A model generated the notes under the pieces. It was not told the DNA's origin. It did no database searches and saw nothing but the letters and a program-made list of their open reading frames with translations. Of a stretch of DNA of 33,392 nt, positions 1-7,907 are shown piece after piece (within the stretch, counting starts at the first letter, position 1; each line of letters starts with the position of its first letter). The translations under genes were made by a program, and so were the position numbers. The DNA is taken from assembly GCA_004322535.1 (NCBI GenBank), contig SCUZ01000085.1:1-33392 (forward strand), in the 5' to 3' direction. The DNA comes from Rugosibacter sp. (GTDB lineage Bacteria > Pseudomonadota > Gammaproteobacteria > Burkholderiales > Rhodocyclaceae).

Positions 1-1
1 G

Positions 2-439
2 TTCATTTTCGATGCCGCCATGCGCTACATGGCGGACGGCGTGCCCACGGTTATTTTTGCCGGCGAAGAGTATGGCACTGGCTCATCCCGCGACTGGGCA
101 GCGAAGGGCACGCAACTGCTGGGTGTGAAAGCCGTCATCGCCCGCAGCTTTGAGCGCATCCATCGCGCCAATCTTATTGGTATGGGCGTCTTGCCATTGC
201 AATTCCTTGGTACGGAATCGGCCGAGTCGTTGGGGATTATTGGCAACGAGATTTTTGACCTCGAAGGATTGGACGGCGATATACAGCCGCAGCAAGAGGT
301 GACCCTGGTGGTTCGTCAATTTAATGGCACAACGCGGCGCATCGCACTCCGCTTGCGGATCGATACACCGATTGAGGTCGATTACTACCGGCATGGCGGT
401 ATTCTGCCGTTCGTGCTGCGTCAGCTTTTGTCGGCGTGA
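2..439 (+). CDS. acnA: Aconitate hydratase, C-terminal part (runs off the left edge)
   Basis: This is the end of an aconitase, the TCA-cycle enzyme that isomerises citrate to isocitrate through a 4Fe-4S cluster. Only the C-terminal swivel domain is in the window; the reading frame is open to the left edge, so the start and the cluster-binding cysteines lie outside. The recognisable signature is [16 protein letters not shown] followed by [20 protein letters not shown] and GMGVLPLQF, which is diagnostic of the AcnA/IRP1 type of aconitase. The frame closes with TGA at 437-439. The M48 protease gene follows about 30 bases downstream on the same strand, so the two may be cotranscribed. A related dehydratase such as 2-methylisocitrate dehydratase AcnD is the main alternative, because this domain is shared. 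Confidence 0.9.
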   Translation, partial: FIFDAAMRYMADGVPTVIFAGEEYGTGSSRDWAAKGTQLLGVKAVIARSFERIHRANLIGMGVLPLQFLGTESAESLGIIGNEIFDLEGLDGDIQPQQEVTLVVRQFNGTTRRIALRLRIDTPIEVDYYRHGGILPFVLRQLLSA

Positions 440-468
440 TGTTTTATGCGTTTTTGCGGCGAGGTGAA

Positions 469-1965
469 ATGAAATTCCGGTTTTGTCTTACCGTTGTTGC
501 TTTGGCTTTTCTCGCATCCTGCGCCAACGTGCGCAACCCCGTGACAGGGCAATATGAACGCACGGTGATGGATGAGCGCAGCGAGCTGCAAGCGGGGCAA
601 AAAGCGCACCAGGAAGTGCTGAAAGAATATCGTGCGCTGGAGAATCCATCACTTCAGGACTACGTTAATAGCGTGGGGCAAAGGCTGGCCAAAGCCTCGC
701 ACCGGAGCACGCTCGAATGGCACTTTACGGTGCTTGACAGCCCCGAGGTCAATGCCTTTGCCTTGCCCGGCGGGTATGTCTATATCACGCGCGGCATTCT
801 CGCTTATCTTGATGATGAAGCCGAGCTAGCCGGTGTGCTGGGGCATGAAATCGGCCATGTGACTGCGCGCCATGCTTCGCAACGCGCCACGCGCCAGCAG
901 GCTGCCGGTGTGGGCGTGCTGCTGGCGAATGTGCTCGGTGCCGTACTGGAGAGCAAAGGTTATGGCGGGGCAGGTGATCTGACCAATCAGGTTTCGCAGA
1001 TCACTGCCGCGGGATATATCGCCTCCTACAGCCGCGAGCAGGAATCACAAGCCGACCAATTGGGTGCTGAATACATTACCCGCAATCATTACGATTCCGC
1101 GCGCATGATTGATGTCATTCGCATGCTGAAAAATCAGGAACAGTTTGCCGCCGACACTGCACGCAGCGAGGGCCGCATACCGCCGCCGCGCACCGATTGG
1201 CTAGCCTCGCACCCGAGCAGCGACAAGCGGCTGGAAGATATTCGCCAAACAGCCTTGCTGCATCAAGAACCAAAAGCGGAAAACGGACGCGAGCGCTACC
1301 TCAAGGCGATTGATGGCATTCCCTTTGGTGAAAGCCGCGAAGAGGGCGTCATCCGTGGCCAGCAGTTTTTTCACGAACCCATGGGCTTTGCGCTCACCGC
1401 ACCTACCGGCTGGCGGATAAAGAATACGTCGGAAGCGCTCATCATGACGAATGGCGCAGGCGATGCGGCATTGATCATGCGCAGCGTGCCGGCAGACGCG
1501 GGGGCGACGCACGCCGATATTCTGCGCACGATTTTCAATCCGATCAACGGGCGTACAGCGCAAACAACCATTAACGGCTTTGCCGCGACCACCTTTGTTG
1601 GCACTGCCCGCGTAAAAGACGGGGCGCAAGAAGCGGTGCAGCAGGTTGACGCCACCTTGGTCACCGGGCCAGAAAAACACGCCTATCTTTTCCTGCATGC
1701 CGCCAGGAGCGCAGACGCCTTGCGACGCGAACGTGAAACGCTGCTCGCGGCAGAAAAAACCTTTCGTGCAATAAGCGATAAGGATCGCCCGCTGGCCCGC
1801 TCCTGGAAGTTGCGCTTAGCGGCATTGCCGCAAGGCGGCTTTGCTCAGCTGGTCAAGCGGTCTTCCACCACGCTGCCGCATCCGGAAGCGCAATTGCGCT
1901 TGATGAATGGCGCTTATCCTGATGGCGTAGTCAAAGCGGGGACGCAAGTAAAAATCGTGGAATGA
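469..1965 (+). CDS. M48 family zinc metalloprotease, lipoprotein
   Basis: This is a predicted envelope-located zinc endopeptidase of family M48, the group that includes the periplasmic quality-control proteases BepA and LoiP. The ATG at 469 is preferred over the in-frame ATG at 436 because GAGGTG lies just upstream, and it gives a clean lipoprotein signal peptide with lipobox FLASC and predicted lipidated Cys18. The zinc motif HEIGH is at residues 126-130, and a downstream REQESQAD segment supplies the third ligand Glu. The C-terminal third looks like a substrate or cell-wall binding module; its last 45 residues resemble a LysM-like fold, as in many M48 lipoproteins. The family assignment is secure; the specific substrate is unknown. 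Confidence 0.92.
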   Translation: MKFRFCLTVVALAFLASCANVRNPVTGQYERTVMDERSELQAGQKAHQEVLKEYRALENPSLQDYVNSVGQRLAKASHRSTLEWHFTVLDSPEVNAFALPGGYVYITRGILAYLDDEAELAGVLGHEIGHVTARHASQRATRQQAAGVGVLLANVLGAVLESKGYGGAGDLTNQVSQITAAGYIASYSREQESQADQLGAEYITRNHYDSARMIDVIRMLKNQEQFAADTARSEGRIPPPRTDWLASHPSSDKRLEDIRQTALLHQEPKAENGRERYLKAIDGIPFGESREEGVIRGQQFFHEPMGFALTAPTGWRIKNTSEALIMTNGAGDAALIMRSVPADAGATHADILRTIFNPINGRTAQTTINGFAATTFVGTARVKDGAQEAVQQVDATLVTGPEKHAYLFLHAARSADALRRERETLLAAEKTFRAISDKDRPLARSWKLRLAALPQGGFAQLVKRSSTTLPHPEAQLRLMNGAYPDGVVKAGTQVKIVE

Positions 1966-1973
1966 ATGGTTTT

Positions 1974-2090
1974 ATGCTCCATAGAGACTGGGTTGAATCG
2001 GGATGGTTCAAACTCGTGACCATTCCCGCTTCGGTGTTGGTAACAGTGCCTGCGCTATATGATAGAGTTTCGGTCTATCGGTCGCGATAA
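1974..2090 (+). pseudogene. Possible 3' remnant of an Rhs-type tip, cassette 1
   Basis: A 38-codon open frame lies between the protease stop and the first small lipoprotein gene. Its residues LHRDW, then F, then TIPASVLVTVPALY align by eye with the end of the Rhs protein at 3614-5153, which reads LHDHW, then F, then TMLPAAAITYSALI, with a gap of about seven residues. The tails after this motif have similar length. I read it as the displaced end of another Rhs C-terminal domain. The match is weaker than for the fragment at 2936-3049 and could be chance. What adds weight is position: it sits directly upstream of a lipoprotein gene, as the other two do. Confidence 0.35.
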
Positions 2091-2123
2091 TTGGTCATGC
2101 ACTGATTGGAGGAGACACGAATC

Positions 2124-2447
2124 ATGAATCCCTTGCCGCGCCTGTGTTCAGTCCTTCCAGTCATTCTGTGTGTCTCATTGACAGCATGTGCTTCTGGACG
2201 TGCGCATGAAAACTTCATGGATAGGATGCAGAGGCATGTTGGTAGGACCGCCGAAGATTCGAATAACTCCATGAACCGCTATCCTGAAAATCGTGGTTTT
2301 ACGAAGAGTTTGCCTAACGGCAATATTGAGCAGGAATATCGTTTTGGACCGGGTTGTCAGGTTTATTTCGAGATTGACAAATCATCTCGAAAGATTGTCG
2401 GCTGGCGCTACGAGGGTTCGCAGGAGGACTGCGCAATCGTTCCATAA
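2124..2447 (+). CDS. Small two-cysteine lipoprotein, copy 1 of a local family
   Basis: This encodes a predicted outer-membrane or periplasmic lipoprotein of 107 residues and unknown function. A strong ribosome site, GGAGGAGA at 2108-2115, sits eight bases before the ATG and decides the start over the in-frame TTG at 2106. The N-terminus is a lipoprotein signal with lipobox LTAC. The mature part shares with the protein at 5194 the stretch HENF plus MQ, a central NGN, a Cys followed by (F/Y)EID, then IVGWR, EG and a second Cys near the end. The two conserved cysteines suggest a disulfide. It follows a possible Rhs tip remnant, so a role as immunity or partner protein of an Rhs tip is plausible but unproven. 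Confidence 0.85.
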   Translation: MNPLPRLCSVLPVILCVSLTACASGRAHENFMDRMQRHVGRTAEDSNNSMNRYPENRGFTKSLPNGNIEQEYRFGPGCQVYFEIDKSSRKIVGWRYEGSQEDCAIVP

Positions 2448-2888
2448 TCTTCGGGACCAGCGGAAATCTTCGCGGTCCAGGCCGAAACCTACCTGCTCAG
2501 CTGTCAGCGCTACATCGAACTCAATCCTGTGCGTGCCGCGATAGTGGATGACGCCGCCCACTACCGCTGGACCAGCTATCGCCACAATGCCCTTGGTCAG
2601 GCCAATACCTGCCTCACGCCGCATGCCCTTTATCTGGCGATGCAGCGCACAGACCAAGCAAGGCAGGCAGCCTATCGTGACCTGTTCCGGGCAGAGTTGG
2701 ATAGCCAGGCGATAGACGATATCCGTTTGGCGCTGAATCAGAATCAACCCTTGGGCAATTCACGTTTTTATGCCAAGATTGAGGCCATGACGGGACAGCG
2801 GCGCGAAGCCAAACCGCGCGGCAGGCCGTATGCGCAGGACAAAACCGCGACGGCACAGAAGGCGGGACAAGGAGAGTTGGGAATATGA
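2448..2888 (+). pseudogene. RAYT (REP-associated tyrosine transposase), 5'-truncated remnant
   Basis: The open frame directly after the lipoprotein stop reads from about 2469 as the C-terminal half of a Y1/IS200-like transposase of the REP-associated (RAYT) type. Diagnostic stretches are YLLSCQRYIELNPVRA, then DDAAHYRWTSYRHNALGQ, and at the end LGNSRFYAKIEAMTG followed by RREAKPRGRP. The N-terminal HUH domain, which binds and nicks the REP hairpin, is missing, so this copy should be inactive. The junction lies at the stop codon of the preceding gene, in the same frame. REP-like repeats occur nearby at 2907-2930, 3460-3532 and 5521-5728, which fits a history of RAYT activity here. Confidence 0.85.
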
Positions 2889-2935
2889 TGCCTAATGCTG
2901 AAAATAATTCGAGCCTGGCCCCTTTGATTTGGCCC

Positions 2936-3049
2936 CGAAGTATTTTGAATGTTCCGGGGATGCTCCCTGCTGCGATAATCACATATGCTGGCCAGATTAA
3001 TAATGTCGCTCCTGTTGCTGATGTATTGAGAGTGAATAAGGCTCATTGA
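2936..3049 (+). pseudogene. 3' remnant of an Rhs-type C-terminal tip, cassette 2
   Basis: This short frame encodes ILNVPGMLPAAIITYAGQIN and about 17 more residues before TGA at 3047-3049. It aligns with the end of the Rhs protein at 3614-5153, FINWGTMLPAAAITYSALIN, sharing N, MLPAA, ITY and IN at the same spacing. The sequence just upstream is a reverse-oriented copy of the REP-like repeat (2907-2930), which appears to have truncated the fragment. The frameshifted lipoprotein gene starts two bases after the stop, which reproduces the Rhs-end plus lipoprotein order. The frame is open further left to about 2882, but that part is repeat sequence and not meaningful. Confidence 0.6.
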
Positions 3050-3051
3050 TA

Positions 3052-3377
3052 ATGGCTCAACTTTGTTTAATACGAATACGAAATTCTGTTCGCTATATCG
3101 TTTTTGTAACGTTGATGGTCGTTGCTGCCGGATGTGTGTCTCAGATTAGGCCGTCAAGCAATATGCAGATGAATGGGTTGGGGAGCCTATAGATAGGCTG
3201 ACTAAGCGTAAAAACAGCTATGCATCCAGTACAGGTTGGCAGGACAGAAATTACAAATTAGATAATGGAAGCTGGGTGTATGTTTCACCAGAAAGAGAAG
3301 GCTGTATTGTTCACTGGGAAGTAAGCCCAGTCGGAATTATCGTTGGGTATCGCACCGAAGGCAGTCGTTGTTTTTAG
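3052..3377 (+). pseudogene. Small two-cysteine lipoprotein, copy 2, frameshifted
   Basis: The frame from ATG 3052 encodes a lipoprotein signal (VVAAGC lipobox) and then stops at 3190-3192. Shifting frame at about 3153-3158 restores a continuous protein that runs on as KQYADEWVGEPIDRLTKRKN and ends with GCIVHWEV, IIVGYR, EG, then Cys-Phe and TAG at 3375-3377. This matches the 3' half of the small lipoproteins at 2124 and 5194: a Cys before an aromatic-Glu pair, then IVG(W/Y)R, EG and a second Cys. One missing A in the run TCAAGCAA would explain the break. It is either a decayed gene or a base-call error. It is the most diverged of the three copies and starts two bases after the Rhs tip remnant. 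Confidence 0.65.
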
Positions 3378-3393
3378 CAGAATCTTCGTGCAT

Positions 3394-3466
3394 TATCAAA
3401 GTATCAAAGGGGCCATATCAAAGGCAAGTATCAAAGGTATCAAAGGAGGTATCAAAGGTATCAAAG
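3394..3466 (+). repeat. Seven irregular tandem copies of TATCAAAG
   Basis: TATCAAAG occurs at 3394, 3402, 3416, 3429, 3438, 3450 and 3459, with spacers of 0 to 6 bases. The unit is the first part of the REP-like element (ATCAAAGGGGCCAGGCTCGA) that follows in full from 3460. Copies 2, 3 and 6 carry extra G-rich bases of that element, so the array looks like piled-up 5' ends of it. Confidence 0.85.
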
Positions 3467-3532
3467 GGGCCAGGCTCGAATATTTCTGCATGAGTTCTTT
3501 CATATCTCGCCGTCTCACCAGCGCCGACTTTT
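3460..3532 (+). repeat. REP-like composite element, copy A
   Basis: This 73-base element begins ATCAAAGGGGCCAGGCTCGA and ends CACCAGCGCCGACTTTT. A second copy in the same orientation lies at 5657-5728; the first 41 bases of the two are identical, and the last 26 differ at only two places. Together they bracket the Rhs/lipoprotein cassette 3 as direct repeats. The 3' part (3507-3532) is the 26-base module also found at 8255-8280 and 19209-19234. Confidence 0.85.
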
Positions 3533-3613
3533 GCGTGGCTCATCCCAGACGCCGCCACGCCACCCATCGCCGCTCCCGCGCCGCCTATGCTTCTGGTGGT
3601 TCCTGTCCCAAGG

Positions 3614-5153
3614 CCAACGGCAACCTGGCCAGCGCCACGCAGTACGACGCCAATAACCAGTCGTGCTGGGCAAGGGGCGCATCGCCACCGTCACCAGCTT
3701 CAACATGCCCAGCGTGATCTACAACGACGCCACCAGCAACGTCAAGCTCGAACTCTCGCAATACGGGCCGGAACACCAGCGGCTGAAATCCGTCGTCACC
3801 TCCGCGGCGGAGACCCGCAGCACGATCTACCTCAACCCGGACAACAGCGGCAGTCTCTTCTACGAAAAAGAAACCCGGACCACGGCCAGCACCGTGGAAC
3901 AGCGCCACTACCTGACCGCCTACGGCATGACGGTGGCCCTGGTCAAGCAGACCTCGGACGGCAAACTGACCACCACCGTCACGCGCTATTTCCACCGCGA
4001 CCCTCTGAACAGCCCCACGGCCATCACCGATGACGCCGGCGCGGTGGTTGAACGGCTGGGGTGTGAACCGTACGGCAACCGGCGGTTTGCGAACGGGACG
4101 ACCGACCCGAACAACACGATCATCGCCCTGACCACGCCCCGGGGCTTCACCAATCACGAGCACTTCGACGAGCTGGACCTGATCCACATGAACGGGCGGA
4201 TCTATGATCCGGTCATCGGCCGGTTCCTGAGTCCGGACCCGTACCTCCAGGCACCCGGCAACCTGCAGAGCTACAACCGCTATGCCTACTGCTTTGACAA
4301 TCCGCTGGTCTGTACCGATCCGAGTGGGTATTTCAATCTCTTCAAGTCGGTCTCAAACATAGTCAAAGCAATCCTGAATGATCCCATCAGGGCCATAGTC
4401 ACCATTGCAATTGTTTATTACACGGGGCAATACATTGGAAGCACTTTTGCAGCGAGCGCAGGTAGTACAGGCGGCACCTCATGGGCGGTGGCATCGACAA
4501 CGACGACGGGCTATACGCTGACGGTGGCCGGATCGGCGACGGCTGCAGCGGGCGCGAGCTTTGCCGGCAGTTATGTTGCCAGCGGCGGGGATTTCCGGAC
4601 GGCCACCCGGGCTGCGGCGAGTGGCGCCCTCTTTGGTGCGGTTGATGGGTACTATGGGAAGGATTGGAGCTATGAGCGTCTGGGCGCGAATGCGCTTGCA
4701 GGAGGGATATCGGCCAAGATTTATGGCACCGACTTTGCCACCGGATTCACGAATTCCTTCGTGACGGGGGCGGCAAGGTGGGCTTATTCGTCGGTTGGGT
4801 ATGATACGAATCCAATGCCGGGTGAAAATCGGCCTAATGCTACAGGGGATGCAACATATGACTTTGATGTAAATACCGGACGCCAGTTTTCAGACAGTAT
4901 TGGAAATAATGTAGTAGGGGGCAATAATCTTGTTGATTTTTGCAAGCAGCAGAGTATCTGCAGCAAGATATTGAACTTGATCCCGGGCATCAATGCTACC
5001 GCCGGACTTCATGATCATTGGTTCAACATACCAGGCGCCCCTCACCAGACGGCTTTTATAAATTGGGGAACAATGTTGCCCGCTGCTGCCATAACGTATT
5101 CGGCCCTGATTAACGGGCCATTGACAGTGCAATTGTCAGAGAAACGAAGATAG
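3614..5153 (+). pseudogene. Rhs/YD-repeat protein, C-terminal part, 5'-truncated and frameshifted
   Basis: This is the end of an Rhs polymorphic-toxin protein, a secreted shell of YD repeats carrying a variable C-terminal tip. In the long frame from 3663 the core signature is at residues 162-222: HFDELDLIHMNGRIYDPVIG, then GRFLSPDP, NLQSYNRYAY and DNPLVCTDPSGY. A tip of about 270 residues follows, with a hydrophobic Ala/Thr-rich stretch and an end containing LHDHW and TMLPAAAITY. Upstream, GNLASATQYDANNQ is in another frame; one missing base near 3660 would join it to VLGKGRIATV. The N-terminal thousand or so residues are absent, and repeat copy A lies immediately upstream. A small lipoprotein gene begins 40 bases downstream, the usual place for a cognate immunity gene. 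Tip function is not recognised. Confidence 0.85.
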
Positions 5154-5193
5154 GTCAGAGGGACTTATGTGAAGTCAGACCGCGAGGGGCTCG

Positions 5194-5505
5194 ATGAAGA
5201 AAAATGTCTATGTAATTCTAGCGGGCTATCTGTTGATGCTGATGTCTGCGGCGTGTAGTGCAGTGACTCCACATGAAAATTTTGTTATGTCTATGCAGGC
5301 TGCTATTGGGAAGAGCACTGATAGGATTGCATGGAGGCGACCTGAGCAGTTGATCGGACGCAAGACATTGTCGAATGGCAATGTTGAGGAGTTCTATAAA
5401 TTCCGTAATTCTTGCTTCTACTATTATGAAATCGACCCTAGAGCTCATTTAATAGTTGGCTGGCGTTTTGAGGGTACAGAGCGCGATTGCGAAATCGCAA
5501 ACTGA
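5194..5505 (+). CDS. Small two-cysteine lipoprotein, copy 3
   Basis: A 103-residue predicted lipoprotein of unknown function, intact, directly downstream of the Rhs end. GAGGGG at about 5184-5189 is a good ribosome site for ATG 5194. The signal peptide ends with lipobox SAAC. The mature part is clearly related to the protein at 2124: PHENF and MQ near the start, SNGN in the middle, Cys followed by YYYEID, then LIVGWRFEG and a final Cys. Base composition is AT-richer than the Rhs core, as is common for tip-and-immunity segments. Its position suggests an immunity or partner protein for the Rhs tip. A lipoprotein would act in the periplasm or at the outer membrane, so any target would be there. 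Confidence 0.85.
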   Translation: MKKNVYVILAGYLLMLMSAACSAVTPHENFVMSMQAAIGKSTDRIAWRRPEQLIGRKTLSNGNVEEFYKFRNSCFYYYEIDPRAHLIVGWRFEGTERDCEIAN

Positions 5506-5520
5506 GTGCAATCTTCGAAA

Positions 5521-5649
5521 ATCAAAGGGGCCAGGTTCTGAGGACAAGATCAAAGCTTCCAGGCTCGAATTAATTTTATTATCGAGCGATAAAGGGTCAA
5601 TATCACATGAGTTTTTGCGTCCCTCGCCGTCCCCCCAGTGCCGAGTTTT
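5521..5649 (+). repeat. Degenerate REP-like element copies
   Basis: Two partial heads of the element start at 5521 (ATCAAAGGGGCCAGG) and 5549 (ATCAAAGCTTCCAGGCTCGA). A decayed tail is at 5624-5649, which matches the 26-base module at 22 of 26 positions relative to 3507-3532. Together they look like an older copy in tandem with copy B. Confidence 0.75.
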
Positions 5650-5656
5650 GCATAGG

Positions 5657-5728
5657 ATCAAAGGGGCCAGGCTCGAATATTTCTGCATGAGTTCTTTGAT
5701 GACCGCCGTCCCACCAGCGCCGACTTTT
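5657..5728 (+). repeat. REP-like composite element, copy B
   Basis: A 72-base near-duplicate of 3460-3532 in the same orientation, identical over the first 41 bases and then diverging in a short middle segment before the CAGCGCCGACTTTT end. With copy A it brackets the Rhs end and lipoprotein copy 3, so recombination between the two could delete or swap the whole cassette. Confidence 0.85.
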
Positions 5729-6176
5729 TCACGTAGTGTTTTCCAAAAGCCTATGGGGCATCAAGAGAGAACTAAAGGCGCCATGCGCGAATTGCATTTG
5801 CATCGTAAAGAAAGTCTCATTCGTCCAGATGTAGTCTATGTTGGTGTTTCACGCTTGATTCTGCAGGGATGAAGTCCCGATTCGGTATGTTTGGACTTGC
5901 TGGTTCGCTGTTCGATTCTGAAGATTTCCAGATACGTGCCTGTAAATTCCCCTGTTTCATTTTTCGATGGGAATACGACAGATTGCTGCACTTCTGCTCT
6001 GGCGCTGTATTTTCAGTAAGAGGCCTGCTGCTGAAGGCGTTACATTTCTCAAAATTGCCTGTATTTTTGACTGTTAGCAGGGAGTTTCAGGCGGAGAGCG
6101 GTTTGCCTAAGACTGTATTCGCCGCCAGATCAGATAGATAAATCGCGAGTTCATGCAGCCTGCGATAAGCTGGTAT
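5729..6176. other. Intergenic stretch with no recognised gene
   Basis: About 450 bases lie between the repeat and the end of the diguanylate cyclase gene. A 90-codon frame at 5869-6141 (+) has no ribosome site, no recognisable family and an unusual Phe/Cys-rich composition; I do not call it. No RNA gene or clear terminator was seen. Confidence 0.5.
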
Positions 6177-7859
6177 CTAGGTCGGCGACGTGGTAACGGT
6201 TTCCACGCGGTTGCGGCCAGACGCTTTCGCGTGATAGAGACATCGATCAGCCTTTTTCATCAGACTGTCCTCATCATCGCCAGGCGCATAGTCGGCTACT
6301 CCGAAACTACAGGTCACTTGCCCGACATCGGCAAAATGTTGCTTTTCAAGCAACAGGCGTATCTTTTCAGCGAGCAACCGACCGGTATCGAGGTTGCAGC
6401 CCGGCGCCAGAATGGCAAATTCCTCACCTCCCCAGCGTGCAAGCAGGTCGGTAACACGAATCGCACCGCCGACTACCTGCGCCAGCTGGATCAGAGTCTG
6501 GTCGCCTGACTGGTGACCGAAGGTGTCATTAATGCGTTTGAAGTGATCGACATCGAACAAGATCAGTGTCAGCGGGCTGGAGAATCGTGTAGAGCGCCTG
6601 ATCTCACTCGTCAACATCTCATTGAAATGGCGCCGGTTGCAGATGCCTGTCAGAACATCGGTGGTGGCCAGCTGGTTGAGCTGTTCCATGATTCTAACGT
6701 GCTCGGTCGCATCACGCACAATGCCGACAGCGCTCCATTGGCTGTGTCGCTTGATAGCTGAGAGCGAGACCTCGGCGGGAAACACTTCGCCGTTTCTGCG
6801 CTTTGCAGGAACTTCTCTTGTTTGGCCGATAAATGGTCCTTTCCCTGACTGCACGAAGCGAGGAAATCCTTCGCGATATGCAGCAAGATTGTTCTCGGGC
6901 ACCACCAGGTCGTGTAGATTTTTTCCGACCATCTCTAGCTTGGTATATCCAAACATATGCTCCGCCGCAGGGTTCCAGTACGTAACCAGGCCGGTGTGAT
7001 CGATCAGTATCACTGCATCGTGCGCAGCATCGGTGATGTTGCGTATCAATTCTTCATGTTCCAGCAGATCAGTGGTGCGCATTTGCAACTCCAAATGAGT
7101 TTGTTCAAGCAGCGCCAATGCTTCCGCATTCTGTCGCGTCATGCGCTGATCGAACAAGGCGGCGATAATTCCACCACTAAACCAAAAGAGGGAAATCGAT
7201 GACACCATGATCATTGAAATATCCTGGTCAATTCCAGACGCATAGCTAAGGCAGATACTGCCGGGCAGGACTTGCATCCCCAACATGCCGGTGTAATGCA
7301 TACCGGAAATTGCCAAGCCCATGATCACGCCACCCAAAACAAAGCGTGGCAACGCCGCCATCTTGACCTGCTTGCTCTGATACATCATCAGGAGTGCGCC
7401 TAGTGAGGCGCATATGGCAATCAGGATAGAGGCTGCGACTATCAACGGGTTATAGTGAATTGGCGGTGACATCGTGATGGCCGCCATGCCTGTGTAGTGC
7501 ATGGCACTGATACCCGCACCCATCAGCAGACTGCTCACGACGATGCGCCTTATTTTGATATCCGGTTTACGCAGCACATAGAAACCTAGCAGGGCTGCGG
7601 CAATCGCTGGCAAAGTCGATAGAAGGGTTAATGACAGTTCGTAGCCGATAGGAATCGGTAAATGAAAGGCCAGCATGCCAATGAAATGCATGGACCAGAT
7701 TGCCAATCCCAGCGTAATCCCTCCGGCAAGCATCCACATCAAAGCCGTGTGGCCGCTGCTCGCGCGCATGCGTTGGGCATGGGTAAGCGCCGTGAGCGAC
7801 CCAATCATCGCTATCAGCACGCTTAACAACACCATGGGGATATTCCAGGTTATTAACAA
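6177..7859 (-). CDS. Diguanylate cyclase with MHYT sensor, PAS and GGDEF domains
   Basis: This is a membrane-bound enzyme predicted to make the second messenger c-di-GMP from two GTP. The N-terminal half is an MHYT sensor with seven or so membrane helices and three motifs, MHFIGM (57-62), MHYTGM (120-125) and MHYTGM (187-192), thought to bind a metal and sense a diatomic gas. A PAS domain follows at about 270-390, then a GGDEF domain from about 395. The active site is GGEEF (477-481), and an RVTD inhibitory I-site lies five residues before it, so product feedback is likely. No EAL domain is present. The start is a TTG with AAAAGGA six bases upstream; it restores the usual N-terminus of MHYT proteins. 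The gene is monocistronic. Confidence 0.93.
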   Translation of the reverse strand: MLITWNIPMVLLSVLIAMIGSLTALTHAQRMRASSGHTALMWMLAGGITLGLAIWSMHFIGMLAFHLPIPIGYELSLTLLSTLPAIAAALLGFYVLRKPDIKIRRIVVSSLLMGAGISAMHYTGMAAITMSPPIHYNPLIVAASILIAICASLGALLMMYQSKQVKMAALPRFVLGGVIMGLAISGMHYTGMLGMQVLPGSICLSYASGIDQDISMIMVSSISLFWFSGGIIAALFDQRMTRQNAEALALLEQTHLELQMRTTDLLEHEELIRNITDAAHDAVILIDHTGLVTYWNPAAEHMFGYTKLEMVGKNLHDLVVPENNLAAYREGFPRFVQSGKGPFIGQTREVPAKRRNGEVFPAEVSLSAIKRHSQWSAVGIVRDATEHVRIMEQLNQLATTDVLTGICNRRHFNEMLTSEIRRSTRFSSPLTLILFDVDHFKRINDTFGHQSGDQTLIQLAQVVGGAIRVTDLLARWGGEEFAILAPGCNLDTGRLLAEKIRLLLEKQHFADVGQVTCSFGVADYAPGDDEDSLMKKADRCLYHAKASGRNRVETVTTSPT

Positions 7860-7907
7860 CTCATGTCCTTTTGCTTTTTTTTATACACTCCTGCAGCTTC
7901 ATATCGA

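Noticed and set aside
3394-3466. TATCAAAG array as a CRISPR or iteron array
   Set aside because: Units are 8 bases with spacers of 0-6 bases; far too short for CRISPR, and no replication gene is adjacent.
3585-4187. 200-codon frame opposite the Rhs core
   Set aside because: Antisense shadow of the GC-rich Rhs coding sequence, whose YDPVIGRFLSPDP signature is clear on the other strand.
5869-6141. 90-codon open frame on the plus strand
   Set aside because: No ribosome site, no recognisable domain and a composition unlike its neighbours; probably chance.
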